Source of the DNA: Anaerolineaceae bacterium UBA4781
GTDB lineage: Bacteria; Chloroflexota; Anaerolineae; Anaerolineales; Anaerolineaceae
NCBI GenBank assembly: GCA_002403105.1
Contig: DHHD01000063.1
Coordinates: forward strand, 2,998-27,405
Length of the DNA stretch: 24,408 bases
Direction: 5' to 3'
Position numbers and translations under genes: made by a program. How positions within the stretch are numbered: position 1 is the first letter of the stretch; each line of letters opens with the position of its first letter. The notes under the pieces were generated by a model. That model ran no database searches and had not been told where the DNA came from. It saw only the letters and a list, made by a program, of their open reading frames with translations. Below are positions 7,785-14,806 of this stretch, piece after piece.

Positions 7785-8663
7785 TTATTGAATATCATCG
7801 TATGTAAGCGTGAAATCTGGACCAAAATATTTCAGATTGATTTCTTCAAGCAATCCATTATCTTTGAGAGCTTGAATAGCCAAATTAACTGGTTCTATCA
7901 GATCGCTGCCTTTTTGGAAGGGGAATGCCAGTTGATCGCTTGAAATGGATGGGCCAATTAACTCCAGGCTTTCTGCATTGGTACCCATATAACCCAAGCC
8001 GGCTACTTCGTCAATGAGAACCGCATCAATATCTCCTGCGATCAAAGCTTGAACAGCAAAGGGGAATTGTTCAAAAGCTTGAATACGATCTTCAGGTAAA
8101 TAGTTCTTAGCTGTTTCATAGTTAGATGTCTGTGCTTGTGTACCAAGGATAAGATCCGTGTTCGTCACGATATCTTCTATGCTGGCGAAACGATCTTCAC
8201 CCTGACGTACCAGCAAGCGCTGTTCTACGTTGACATATCCATCAGAAAAATCGACCTGCTCAAGACGTTCTGGAAGGATGGTAATTCCATCACCTGCTGT
8301 ATCAACCAACCCATCCTGCACAGATTGAACCATAACCTCCCAGGCTGATTCAACAAAAACTGGTTTGCAATGCAGCAATTCACAAATAGCAGGCCAAACT
8401 TCATAATCCCAACCACCAGCTTCGCCTGTTTCAGAGGAAATGTAGTTGAATGGCAAATATGCATTTTCAACAGCAATGGTGATTTCCTGACAGTCCAGGT
8501 CGACCAGTGCATTTTCTGCGGTTCCCAGACATTCGTAAACCTGATTTTCCATCCCGCTTTTTACTTCTTCACCGGAACTCTCCTCCGCTTCTCCAGATGA
8601 ACAAGACACTAACATCAAAGCAGTGATGATCGCAATAATCAAAACAAAATTAATTTTTTTCAT
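7785..8663 (-). CDS. Amino acid ABC transporter substrate-binding lipoprotein
   Basis: A 292-residue extracytoplasmic binding protein of the SBP_bac_3 family. The signal sequence (K-K, then a hydrophobic stretch) ends at lipobox LVSC with Cys21, followed by a short Ser/Glu-rich linker. The core begins ITIAVENAYLPFNYI and continues with GWDYEVWPAI, the expected GFDVDL-type region. It also has DTAGDGITILPERLEQVDFS, in which the arginine normally grips the ligand's carboxylate, and IDAVLIDEVAGLGYM. This supports an amino acid ligand, but which one is unknown. It is the first gene of the operon behind a strong promoter and a structured leader. The start ATG at 8661-8663 follows AAAGGAG. Confidence 0.92.
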   Translation of the reverse strand: MKKINFVLIIAIITALMLVSCSSGEAEESSGEEVKSGMENQVYECLGTAENALVDLDCQEITIAVENAYLPFNYISSETGEAGGWDYEVWPAICELLHCKPVFVESAWEVMVQSVQDGLVDTAGDGITILPERLEQVDFSDGYVNVEQRLLVRQGEDRFASIEDIVTNTDLILGTQAQTSNYETAKNYLPEDRIQAFEQFPFAVQALIAGDIDAVLIDEVAGLGYMGTNAESLELIGPSISSDQLAFPFQKGSDLIEPVNLAIQALKDNGLLEEINLKYFGPDFTLTYDDIQ

Positions 8664-8740
8664 TTCTTTCTCCTTTGGTATTTTTACGCAATTTTTATAA
8701 TAGCCTGTACCTCTCTCCGGGACACCTCCTATGAGCTGAT

Positions 8741-8773
8741 AACAAAAGAGGCTTTCCTTTTTGGAAAGCCTCT
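8741..8773 (-). terminator. Intrinsic terminator-like hairpin inside the leader of the amino-acid ABC operon
   Basis: On the minus strand an 11-bp perfect stem (arms 8763-8773 and 8747-8757) with an A-rich 5-nt loop is followed by TTTTGTT. It lies between the promoter and the first gene, so it would terminate transcription early unless prevented. This implies attenuation. Confidence 0.75.
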
Positions 8774-8784
8774 CTTCTTCAGCA

Positions 8785-8880
8785 CTTTATTTCAACACCA
8801 ATCCACAACGAGAATAGCTCCTCCAATTAGGGAGTCGTAGAATGTATTCGGTCGTTTTTCATGGTTTCGGTGTTGCATAT
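8785..8880 (-). ncRNA. Structured leader RNA (candidate riboswitch or attenuator)
   Basis: In the minus-strand transcript CAACACC (8869-8875) can pair with GGUGUUG (8793-8799), enclosing CUACGAC (8834-8840) paired with GUUGUGG (8803-8809, with two G-U pairs) and a small CUCC/GGAG loop (8821-8834). These nested stems end about 20 nt before the terminator-like hairpin, the usual layout of an aptamer plus expression platform. I cannot match it to T-box, lysine, glycine or glutamine riboswitch consensus by eye. Folding was done by hand. Confidence 0.4.
8792..8878 (-). CDS. Possible 28-codon leader peptide
   Basis: An ORF starts with ATG only a few nucleotides from the predicted transcript start and ends with ...VVDWC and TGA, just before the terminator-like hairpin. 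It has no ribosome-binding site, so it would need leaderless initiation. The position is that of attenuator peptides, but the residue run (one Trp, one Cys) is not a convincing sensor. It overlaps the stems described for the leader, and either reading may be right. Low confidence. Confidence 0.2.
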   Translation of the reverse strand: MQHRNHEKRPNTFYDSLIGGAILVVDWC

Positions 8881-8881
8881 T

Positions 8882-8917
8882 GGGCGCAAATATACTAAAG
8901 ATAAAAGAATTTGTCAA
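8882..8917 (-). promoter_or_regulatory. Strong sigma70 promoter of the amino-acid ABC operon
   Basis: TTGACA (8912-8917) is separated by exactly 17 bp from TATATT (8889-8894) on the minus strand. The start point should be near 8882. The message then carries a leader of about 215-220 nt before the binding-protein gene. Confidence 0.85.
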
Positions 8918-8928
8918 GGTTCATTATT

Positions 8929-8953
8929 AATGTCACTTGGTTAATATGACATT
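8929..8953. promoter_or_regulatory. Inverted repeat AATGTCA-N11-TGACATT upstream of the -35 box
   Basis: A perfect 7-bp inverted repeat with an 11-bp spacer, ending 12 bp before the -35 hexamer. The half-sites are 18 bp apart centre to centre. The location, around -50 to -70, fits an activator site or an upstream repressor site. It also lies just after the nucleoside hydrolase stop and could act as a weak 3' hairpin for that gene, but no T-run follows. Confidence 0.5.
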
Positions 8954-8955
8954 TG

Positions 8956-9897
8956 TTATTGCGATAATTGAATCATTCGTTTCATAAAATGATCAACAAA
9001 ATCCTGTGCACACACTTCAAGAGCAGCATATCCATTAGCTGATTTGTGATCGTAATTATAAAAATCTGCGAAAGTTTTTCCCATACTCACCCCAGCATTG
9101 GTATCTACATCAATCACCAGGTGAGAAACTTTCATCAAATCTTTCTGAAAAAGAGCAGCCAGCGCTAATGGATCGTTTAACGCACATCCCATCACTTCTT
9201 GAGATTCTGATAAATACTCCATGACATAGCGTGAGGCTTTAATAATGAAATCACTGATTGGCGTTTTCAGTTCTGCTAACTTTTGAAGGTCTTTTTCCGT
9301 CATAAGCGTCTGATAGGTAACATCCAGAGGTACAAGAGTAAAGGGGACGCCAGAATGAAAAACGATAGAAGCAGCATGCGGATCGCAATAAATATTGAAT
9401 TCAGCCTGTGGGGTCATATTGCCGCAATGGTTAATGGCGCCCCCCATAATGTAAATATGTTTCACTGCTTGAACGATCTGTGGATAAAGACGAATTGCCA
9501 TTGCGATGTTGGTGAGTGGCCCGATGGCAACAATATTGATCTCTCCAGAATTCTGCAGAACGATATCTCGGATCAATTCCACTGCATGCTTTTCTACTGG
9601 TTTTGTTTCCGGAGCGGGTAGTTCGGCATATCCCAATCCATTTTTTCCATGAGTGACTTCAGCGTTGATCACTGGCAGCAATAGAGGTTTATCCATCCCC
9701 TTTGCTACCGGGATTTGGGTAGTTTTTGCTAATTCTAGCACGCTGAGTGCATTGATCACTCCCTGTTCCATTGGACAGTTGCCGTTGACAACGGTGATGG
9801 CTTCCATTTTTACTTCAGGAGATGCCAGTGCGTAAAGAATCGTTAAAGCATCATCGATTCCTGGGTCGGTATCCAAAATAAATCGTTCAGTTTTCAT
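8956..9897 (-). CDS. Inosine/uridine-preferring nucleoside hydrolase family protein
   Basis: A 313-residue enzyme expected to hydrolyse ribonucleosides to base and ribose using Ca2+. The N-terminus has the DTDPGIDD metal motif (9-16). N40, T129, M151, N160, E166 and N168 match active-site positions of the classical IU-nucleoside hydrolases (GPLTN, IMGGA, GNMTPQAEFN). At the position of catalytic His241 there is Asn241 (LNDPLALA), and DVTH is DVTY. The ATG at 9895-9897 is chosen over an in-frame start 24 bp upstream because GGAGAAAG precedes it and the earlier start lies inside a terminator. It follows the nucleoside ABC operon and probably depends on readthrough. Family is sure; specificity is open. 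Confidence 0.88.
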   Translation of the reverse strand: MKTERFILDTDPGIDDALTILYALASPEVKMEAITVVNGNCPMEQGVINALSVLELAKTTQIPVAKGMDKPLLLPVINAEVTHGKNGLGYAELPAPETKPVEKHAVELIRDIVLQNSGEINIVAIGPLTNIAMAIRLYPQIVQAVKHIYIMGGAINHCGNMTPQAEFNIYCDPHAASIVFHSGVPFTLVPLDVTYQTLMTEKDLQKLAELKTPISDFIIKASRYVMEYLSESQEVMGCALNDPLALAALFQKDLMKVSHLVIDVDTNAGVSMGKTFADFYNYDHKSANGYAALEVCAQDFVDHFMKRMIQLSQ

Positions 9898-9906
9898 TCT
9901 TTCTCC

Positions 9907-9953
9907 ATAAAAAAGCCCCACAAGAAAGGAGGAGAGAAAAATCTTGTAGGGCT
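9907..9953 (-). terminator. Intrinsic terminator after the nucleoside ABC operon
   Basis: On the minus strand a 12-bp stem (arms 9942-9953 and 9914-9925, one G-U pair) with a 16-nt loop is followed by a T-run. It starts 27 nt after the last permease gene and ends about 10 nt before the nucleoside hydrolase start, so hydrolase expression probably relies on partial readthrough. Confidence 0.8.
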
Positions 9954-9979
9954 CTTTCCAAAAATAAGAGACTTCGTAC

Positions 9980-10933
9980 TTATCGAGATTCTTTCAAATA
10001 GGGGTTGCCAATATCCGCCGGACCACCACTTTTCTTGATAAAACCTGCGAGAGCCAGCAGAGTTAAGAGGTATGGTAGAGCCATGAATAGTTCGCGGGGC
10101 ATCATCGTATCAGGAATTACCGTCTGCAGTGTCTTTTGAAGGGCATCCATGAACCCAAAGAAGATACATGCCAGGAATACACCGCCAGGTCTCACACCAC
10201 CGAAAATCACAGCCGAGAGTGCGATAAAACCACGCCCAGCAACCATATTTTCAGAAAACAGTGAAGTTTGAGAAATGGAGAGATAAGCGCCGCCAATTCC
10301 AGCCAAAAATGATCCACACAGTGTTGCAACATAGCGAATTTTTACCGGATTCTTCCCAACCACAGCGAGAGCCTTTGGATTCTCTCCCGCTGCCCGTAAC
10401 CACGATCCCCAGGGTGTTTTATAGAAAACTATTTGCAGGAATACGGGAATGAGTAAGACTGGAATTGCAATGATGGGTTGATCGTTGAAGATAGGGTCCA
10501 ACACAGGAACATTTTCAAGGAATGTCATATGGAGTGAGGGTAAGGTATTCACCATGGGTGAGTTGCCGCCATGTTCAAAAATGATCTGTAGTAGATAACC
10601 AGAAAGACCAACACATAATAAGTAGATCGCCAGACCGGTGATAGATTGATTGCTGCGCAGTGAAATGGCAATGAATGAGAAAAGCAATCCGACCAGCATT
10701 CCTACTAAGCCCGCTGCCAACAATCCAAGCCAGGGGCTGCCGGTAAAATAAGACCCTAAAGCAGCCGCCAGTGCGCCCATTAGCATAGTACCTTCTACAC
10801 CGATATTCAATACACCTGAACGTTCTGTGATCATTTCGCCCATGCCGGCCAATAAAATGGAGATGCTTACACGAATAGTTGAAGCAAGCAAGGTTACAGT
10901 GAAAATTGATTGTAAAGTGTCCGACCAGTTCAT
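9980..10933 (-). CDS. Nucleoside-type ABC transporter permease (second)
   Basis: A 317-residue integral membrane protein of the BPD_transp_2 family, similar in layout to NupQ/YufQ-type permeases. The motif ERSGVLNIGVEGTMLMGALA (about 38-57) is characteristic of permeases that pair with BMP-type lipoproteins. Eight or more hydrophobic segments follow, with AGENPKALAVVGKNP as the cytoplasmic loop that contacts the ATPase. Its ATG overlaps the stop of the preceding permease gene by 4 bp (ATGA), and GGAG lies upstream. It forms a heterodimer, presumably with that partner, to import nucleosides. A terminator follows. Confidence 0.9.
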   Translation of the reverse strand: MNWSDTLQSIFTVTLLASTIRVSISILLAGMGEMITERSGVLNIGVEGTMLMGALAAALGSYFTGSPWLGLLAAGLVGMLVGLLFSFIAISLRSNQSITGLAIYLLCVGLSGYLLQIIFEHGGNSPMVNTLPSLHMTFLENVPVLDPIFNDQPIIAIPVLLIPVFLQIVFYKTPWGSWLRAAGENPKALAVVGKNPVKIRYVATLCGSFLAGIGGAYLSISQTSLFSENMVAGRGFIALSAVIFGGVRPGGVFLACIFFGFMDALQKTLQTVIPDTMMPRELFMALPYLLTLLALAGFIKKSGGPADIGNPYLKESR

Positions 10934-12009
10934 TGTGATATCTCCTTTTCAGCCTCATAGGTATCTTTTCCGCGGAAAATTCTGGCATACCAACCCCCCA
11001 GAATATCTTTTGCCGCTACGCATAGCACCACAATACCATTGATGAGGGTTGTTAACTGACGTGGGATTCCGGAATATACAGACATTTCTAAGATACCTGT
11101 TTTCAAAGCGCCAAATAATGTTGCAGAAATGATCACACCAAAGGGATTCAATAGACCAACCAGAGCAACGGTGATGGAATCATAACCATATCCCGGGGAG
11201 AACTGATCCAGGAAACGGTAATGCACACCAGCCACTTCCACTGCTCCGGCTAAACCAGCCATGGCACCGCTCAGGAAGAACGCGAAGTTCATTCTTTTTT
11301 CAACAGGGATACCATGGAAGCGAGCTGCTGTCTTGTTATACCCCACTGCCCGCATCTCGTAACCAAGCGAGGTTTTGTACAGTAAGAAATAAGCAAAGAT
11401 AACAACCAGGATCATGACAAACACACCAGCGTGCAGTTGTGTACCTTCAATGAGGATGGGCAACCTGGCAGTATCTTCAATGAATGGGGTAGCCGGTACC
11501 ACACCTACAATGGGGATGACCTTTAATACCAGAAAATGAGTGAAATAGGTTGCCGGATAGTTGAGCATAATGGTGCTCAAAATTTCATTCACTCCACGTT
11601 TTGTCTTTAACCAAGCAGGGACCAATCCATATAAACCACCCGCCAAAGCACCTGCCAGAAGCATTAAGGGGAGATGAATATAGAATGGCAATTTTACAAT
11701 ATATCCAACTACGGCCGAAGCCATGGCGCCAAGCAGTAATTGTCCTTCAATACCTACGTTGAATACCGCGCATTGCGCACCAATCAAAAATGCAATTCCA
11801 GCGATCGTCAGCGGAATAACTCTGGAAATTGTATCAGAAGTGTTAACTACATTTCCAAAGGCGCCTCGCACAAAATAATAGACAGCATTAAATGGATTGC
11901 GGCCAGTTGCTGCGAGGATAAAACCAACCACAATAAAAGCCAGTGCAACTGCGATGATCGTGATGAACACCGGCTGTCGTTTTAAAAAGAATTTACGAAT
12001 TGTATGCAT
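10930..12009 (-). CDS. Nucleoside-type ABC transporter permease (first)
   Basis: A 359-residue membrane permease of the BPD_transp_2 family, NupP/YufP-like. The first segment is PVFITIIAVALAFIVVGFIL. The signature FNVGIEGQLLLGAMASA (about 91-107) mirrors that of the partner permease. A long hydrophobic core and the loop MRAVGYNKTAARFHGIP follow. An in-frame ATG 45 bp upstream lies inside the ATPase gene; ATG at 12007-12009 is preferred because it follows AAAGGGAC with a 16-nt gap after the ATPase stop. It acts with the neighbouring permease and two-domain ATPase. Confidence 0.9.
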   Translation of the reverse strand: MHTIRKFFLKRQPVFITIIAVALAFIVVGFILAATGRNPFNAVYYFVRGAFGNVVNTSDTISRVIPLTIAGIAFLIGAQCAVFNVGIEGQLLLGAMASAVVGYIVKLPFYIHLPLMLLAGALAGGLYGLVPAWLKTKRGVNEILSTIMLNYPATYFTHFLVLKVIPIVGVVPATPFIEDTARLPILIEGTQLHAGVFVMILVVIFAYFLLYKTSLGYEMRAVGYNKTAARFHGIPVEKRMNFAFFLSGAMAGLAGAVEVAGVHYRFLDQFSPGYGYDSITVALVGLLNPFGVIISATLFGALKTGILEMSVYSGIPRQLTTLINGIVVLCVAAKDILGGWYARIFRGKDTYEAEKEISQ

Positions 12010-12025
12010 TGTTAGTCCCTTTCGC

Positions 12026-13552
12026 TTATGCGGGAATATGTTCGTACGAACCACCCAACATCATCAGACCGAGGTCTTCAGGGGTAACATCATCTTTATT
12101 CACAATTGCTACGATAGTACCCTTATAGATGACGGCAATACGTGTTGACAGCAACATAATTTCATCTAGCGATAGAGAAAAGAGCAGTACAGCTTTTCCG
12201 GAATCGCGTTGTTTGATAAGCTGTTCATGCACAAAATCTGTTGCAGCAATATCCAAGCCACGCGTTGGTTGAGCAGCGATGATCGTATCGGGTGCATGGA
12301 AGATTTCACGCGCCACAATGATTTTTTGCTGGTTTCCACCTGAAAGCAAACGTGCTTTATGTGTGATATTGGGTGTGCGTATATCAAATGTTTTAACAAG
12401 GCTATCTGCATTTTCATGTACTGCATTCCAATTGATTATTTTCCCATTTGAAAAAGGGGGTATTCGCTGCAAGCCTAAGAAAAGGTTTTCTTCAACGCTG
12501 AAATCTTCTACTAATCCTTCTTGAAGCCGGTCTTCCGGAATCACTCCAATGCCAGCGGAACGCATTTTTTTCACAGATAAATGAGTGATTTCGTTATCGC
12601 GCAGCTTTATCTTCCCCTTTGATACTGGCTGCAAGCCGATCAAAGCTTTCACCAATTCGGTTTGTCCATTTCCATCCACACCAGCTACGCCCAAAACTTC
12701 GCCGGAACGGACATCAAATGAGATATCCGTTAAAACCGGATGATGATATTCATTCACCGCTGATAGATTATCTACTTTGAGAATTATTTCGCCGATTTTT
12801 TTTGATTTTGGGGCAGGTTTTAAGAATACGTCGCGCCCTATCATCAAGCGCGCCAGTTGAACTTCATTCGTTTTAGATTTCTTTACCGTATCCACAACTT
12901 TTCCATCGCGCAGAACGGTAATATTATCGGAGATTTGTATGATTTCTTTTAGTTTATGAGAAATGAAAAGAATTGTTTTCCCATCTTTTCGCAATCGCTC
13001 AATAATACGGAATAGATCTTCCGATTCTTGAGGGGTTAGAAGCGCAGTTGGTTCATCGAGGATCAGGATATTAGCATTACGGTAAAGTGCCTTTAAAATT
13101 TCAACTCTCTGTCTGATACCAACAGAGATATCTGCAACCATGGATTTTGGTTTTACTGCCAGACCATATTTATCTGATAGTTCAAGAGTAGAATCATTGA
13201 TCTTTTTCAGATCCAGAAATAGTTTCCCCTTAATTGGTTCTTCGCCAAGCATGACATTCTCTGCAACGGTCATAGCGGAAATAAGTTTAAAATGCTGATG
13301 GATCATCCCAATACCTAGTCGAATCGCATCTGAGGGACTTTCAATGCTAACCTTTGTTCCGTCAATGAGAATTTCACCTGAGGTCTGCTTATATAATCCA
13401 TAAAGAATATTCATCAAGGTTGTTTTTCCGGCGCCATTTTCACCAACAATACTGTGCACGGTTCCCTTTTCAACCTGTAAATTCACATGGTCATTTGCGA
13501 GCACGTTACCGAAATGCTTACATATATCTTTCAGCTCAAGGATGTAGGCCAT
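12026..13552 (-). CDS. Nucleoside-type ABC transporter ATP-binding protein (two fused ATPase domains)
   Basis: A 508-residue tandem ABC ATPase of the RbsA/NupO group. Domain 1 has Walker A GENGAGKTT (37-45), a degenerate signature ISVGIRQR and Walker B ILILDEPTALLTP. Domain 2 has a degenerate P-loop GVDGNGQTE, the signature LSGGNQQK, and Walker B with IIAAQPTRGLD, where the usual catalytic Glu is Gln. Such asymmetry is normal in this group. The ATG at 13550-13552 is preferred over a start 66 bp upstream because GGAGG lies 6 nt before it and the earlier start is inside the intercistronic hairpin region. It energises the two permeases downstream with the BmpA-like lipoprotein upstream. Confidence 0.92.
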   Translation of the reverse strand: MAYILELKDICKHFGNVLANDHVNLQVEKGTVHSIVGENGAGKTTLMNILYGLYKQTSGEILIDGTKVSIESPSDAIRLGIGMIHQHFKLISAMTVAENVMLGEEPIKGKLFLDLKKINDSTLELSDKYGLAVKPKSMVADISVGIRQRVEILKALYRNANILILDEPTALLTPQESEDLFRIIERLRKDGKTILFISHKLKEIIQISDNITVLRDGKVVDTVKKSKTNEVQLARLMIGRDVFLKPAPKSKKIGEIILKVDNLSAVNEYHHPVLTDISFDVRSGEVLGVAGVDGNGQTELVKALIGLQPVSKGKIKLRDNEITHLSVKKMRSAGIGVIPEDRLQEGLVEDFSVEENLFLGLQRIPPFSNGKIINWNAVHENADSLVKTFDIRTPNITHKARLLSGGNQQKIIVAREIFHAPDTIIAAQPTRGLDIAATDFVHEQLIKQRDSGKAVLLFSLSLDEIMLLSTRIAVIYKGTIVAIVNKDDVTPEDLGLMMLGGSYEHIPA

Positions 13553-13577
13553 TATTCCTCCAGAAACTGGTAATGTT

Positions 13578-13609
13578 GTAAGATGGGAGAGTAAAATCTC
13601 CCATCTTAC
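13578..13609 (-). other. Intercistronic hairpin after the BmpA-like lipoprotein gene
   Basis: A perfect 13-bp stem (GTAAGATGGGAGA, 13578-13590, with its complement at 13597-13609) around a 6-nt loop. No T-run follows on the minus strand. It sits between lipoprotein and ATPase genes, as in the amino-acid operon, and may stabilise or partly terminate the upstream message. Confidence 0.65.
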
Positions 13610-13622
13610 TTGTTTCAATTAT

Positions 13623-14687
13623 TTATTCAGGAAGCACGAATGCATTGGCTTCTTCAACGGTTGTTGGAACAACAATTTCGCCGTTGATGATGCGTGCTGC
13701 GAGTGCGTCTACGGTTGTCAACAGATCGGCAGGAACAGCATCCTTGGTATATTCCATGGGGCTGTAGCCAACACCACCAGCTGCTAAATCATAGGTGGTG
13801 ATACCGGTTACGAAGTTGCCTTCATAAGCGCCCTTGATGGAATTAAATACTGCAACTTCCACGTGTTTGAGCATGGAAGTCAATACTGAACCTGGGGCAA
13901 TACCATCTTGATTGGTGTCGACACCGATCGCATAGAAGCCGTTATCTTTCGCAGCTTCGATGGTACCCAAACCACAGGAACCAGCAGCAGCATATACGAC
14001 ATCTGCACCCTGGCCATATTGGGTCAGAGTAAGTTCTTTACCGGCAGCAACATCGGTGAAGTTACCAGTGTAGCCAGAAAGTACTACGATTTCAGGATTG
14101 ATCGCGCGAGCGCCAGCGATGTAACCAGCTTCGAATTTCTCGATCAGGGCTGATTCCATTCCACCGATGAAACCGATGGTGCCAGATTGGCTCATACCAG
14201 CGGCGATAGCGCCAACCAGGAAGGAACCTTGCTCTTCAGCAAAGACCAAAGAAGCAACATTGGGTTCATCTACAACACTATCAACAATGATGAACTTGGT
14301 GTCAGGATATTGAGGAGCAACAGCGGCGATAGCATCGGTGAATAAATAACCAACACCAACGACCACATCATACCCTTCACTTGCCATCTTGATCAAGTTT
14401 GGTTCCAGGTCAGCTAGTTCTTTTGCTTCGAGTAAAGTTACTTCAGCGCCCAATTCGGTTTCGGCCTGTTTTACGGCGTCCCAACCGAGATCAGAGAAAC
14501 CCTTTACTTCTTCACTGGCAGCTAAGCCACCGAGATCGGTAAGCATAGCAACTTTAAATGTATCTCCCTCAGCAGCTTCTTCGGCTGGTGCAGCTTCTTC
14601 AGCAGCAGGTTCTTTGGGTGCGCAAGCGGTTAATGCTAAGGTCGCAACCAATACGAGAGAGAGTACGAAAAACAGTTTTTTATTCAT
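13623..14687 (-). CDS. BmpA-family substrate-binding lipoprotein (nucleoside ABC transporter)
   Basis: A 354-residue lipoprotein with a signal peptide (NKK, hydrophobic core) and lipobox LTAC, lipidated Cys22, followed by an Ala/Glu-rich linker (about 25-42). The mature part begins KVAMLTDLGGLA and contains FAEEQGSFLVGAIAAG, GFIGGMESALIEKFEAGYIAG and IGVDTNQDGIAPGSVLTSML, the Bmp/PnrA features. The aspartate near DTNQDG normally contacts the ribose. Known members bind purine or other nucleosides, so a nucleoside ligand is likely. ATG at 14685-14687 is chosen because AAGGAG precedes it and the signal peptide then starts properly; a GTG start 45 bp upstream has no ribosome site. It is the first gene of its operon. 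Confidence 0.92.
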   Translation of the reverse strand: MNKKLFFVLSLVLVATLALTACAPKEPAAEEAAPAEEAAEGDTFKVAMLTDLGGLAASEEVKGFSDLGWDAVKQAETELGAEVTLLEAKELADLEPNLIKMASEGYDVVVGVGYLFTDAIAAVAPQYPDTKFIIVDSVVDEPNVASLVFAEEQGSFLVGAIAAGMSQSGTIGFIGGMESALIEKFEAGYIAGARAINPEIVVLSGYTGNFTDVAAGKELTLTQYGQGADVVYAAAGSCGLGTIEAAKDNGFYAIGVDTNQDGIAPGSVLTSMLKHVEVAVFNSIKGAYEGNFVTGITTYDLAAGGVGYSPMEYTKDAVPADLLTTVDALAARIINGEIVVPTTVEEANAFVLPE

Positions 14688-14767
14688 TATTCTTCTCCTT
14701 AAATTTTGTAAAACTTTTTTAACTCTAATCACTTTCTTTCAAAGAATATAGTACCTACCACCTCCTT

Positions 14768-14804
14768 CTGCGCAATTATATTCTGGCTTCTCATTTTCTG
14801 TTGA
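14768..14804 (-). promoter_or_regulatory. Candidate promoter of the nucleoside ABC operon
   Basis: The minus strand has TCAACA (14799-14804), an 18-bp spacer and a perfect TATAAT (14775-14780), just after the amidohydrolase stop. It would give a leader of about 80 nt. No terminator is seen between the two genes, so some readthrough from the phosphorylase operon is possible. Confidence 0.5.
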
Positions 14805-14806
14805 AA

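Noticed and set aside
8741..8880. T-box leader for the amino-acid transporter operon
   Set aside because: The conserved T-box sequence (AGGGUGGNACCGCG type) and a matching antiterminator are not present.
10575..10988. A 137-codon minus-strand frame overlapping both nucleoside permease genes
   Set aside because: It is out of frame with two conserved permeases and its sequence has no family features.
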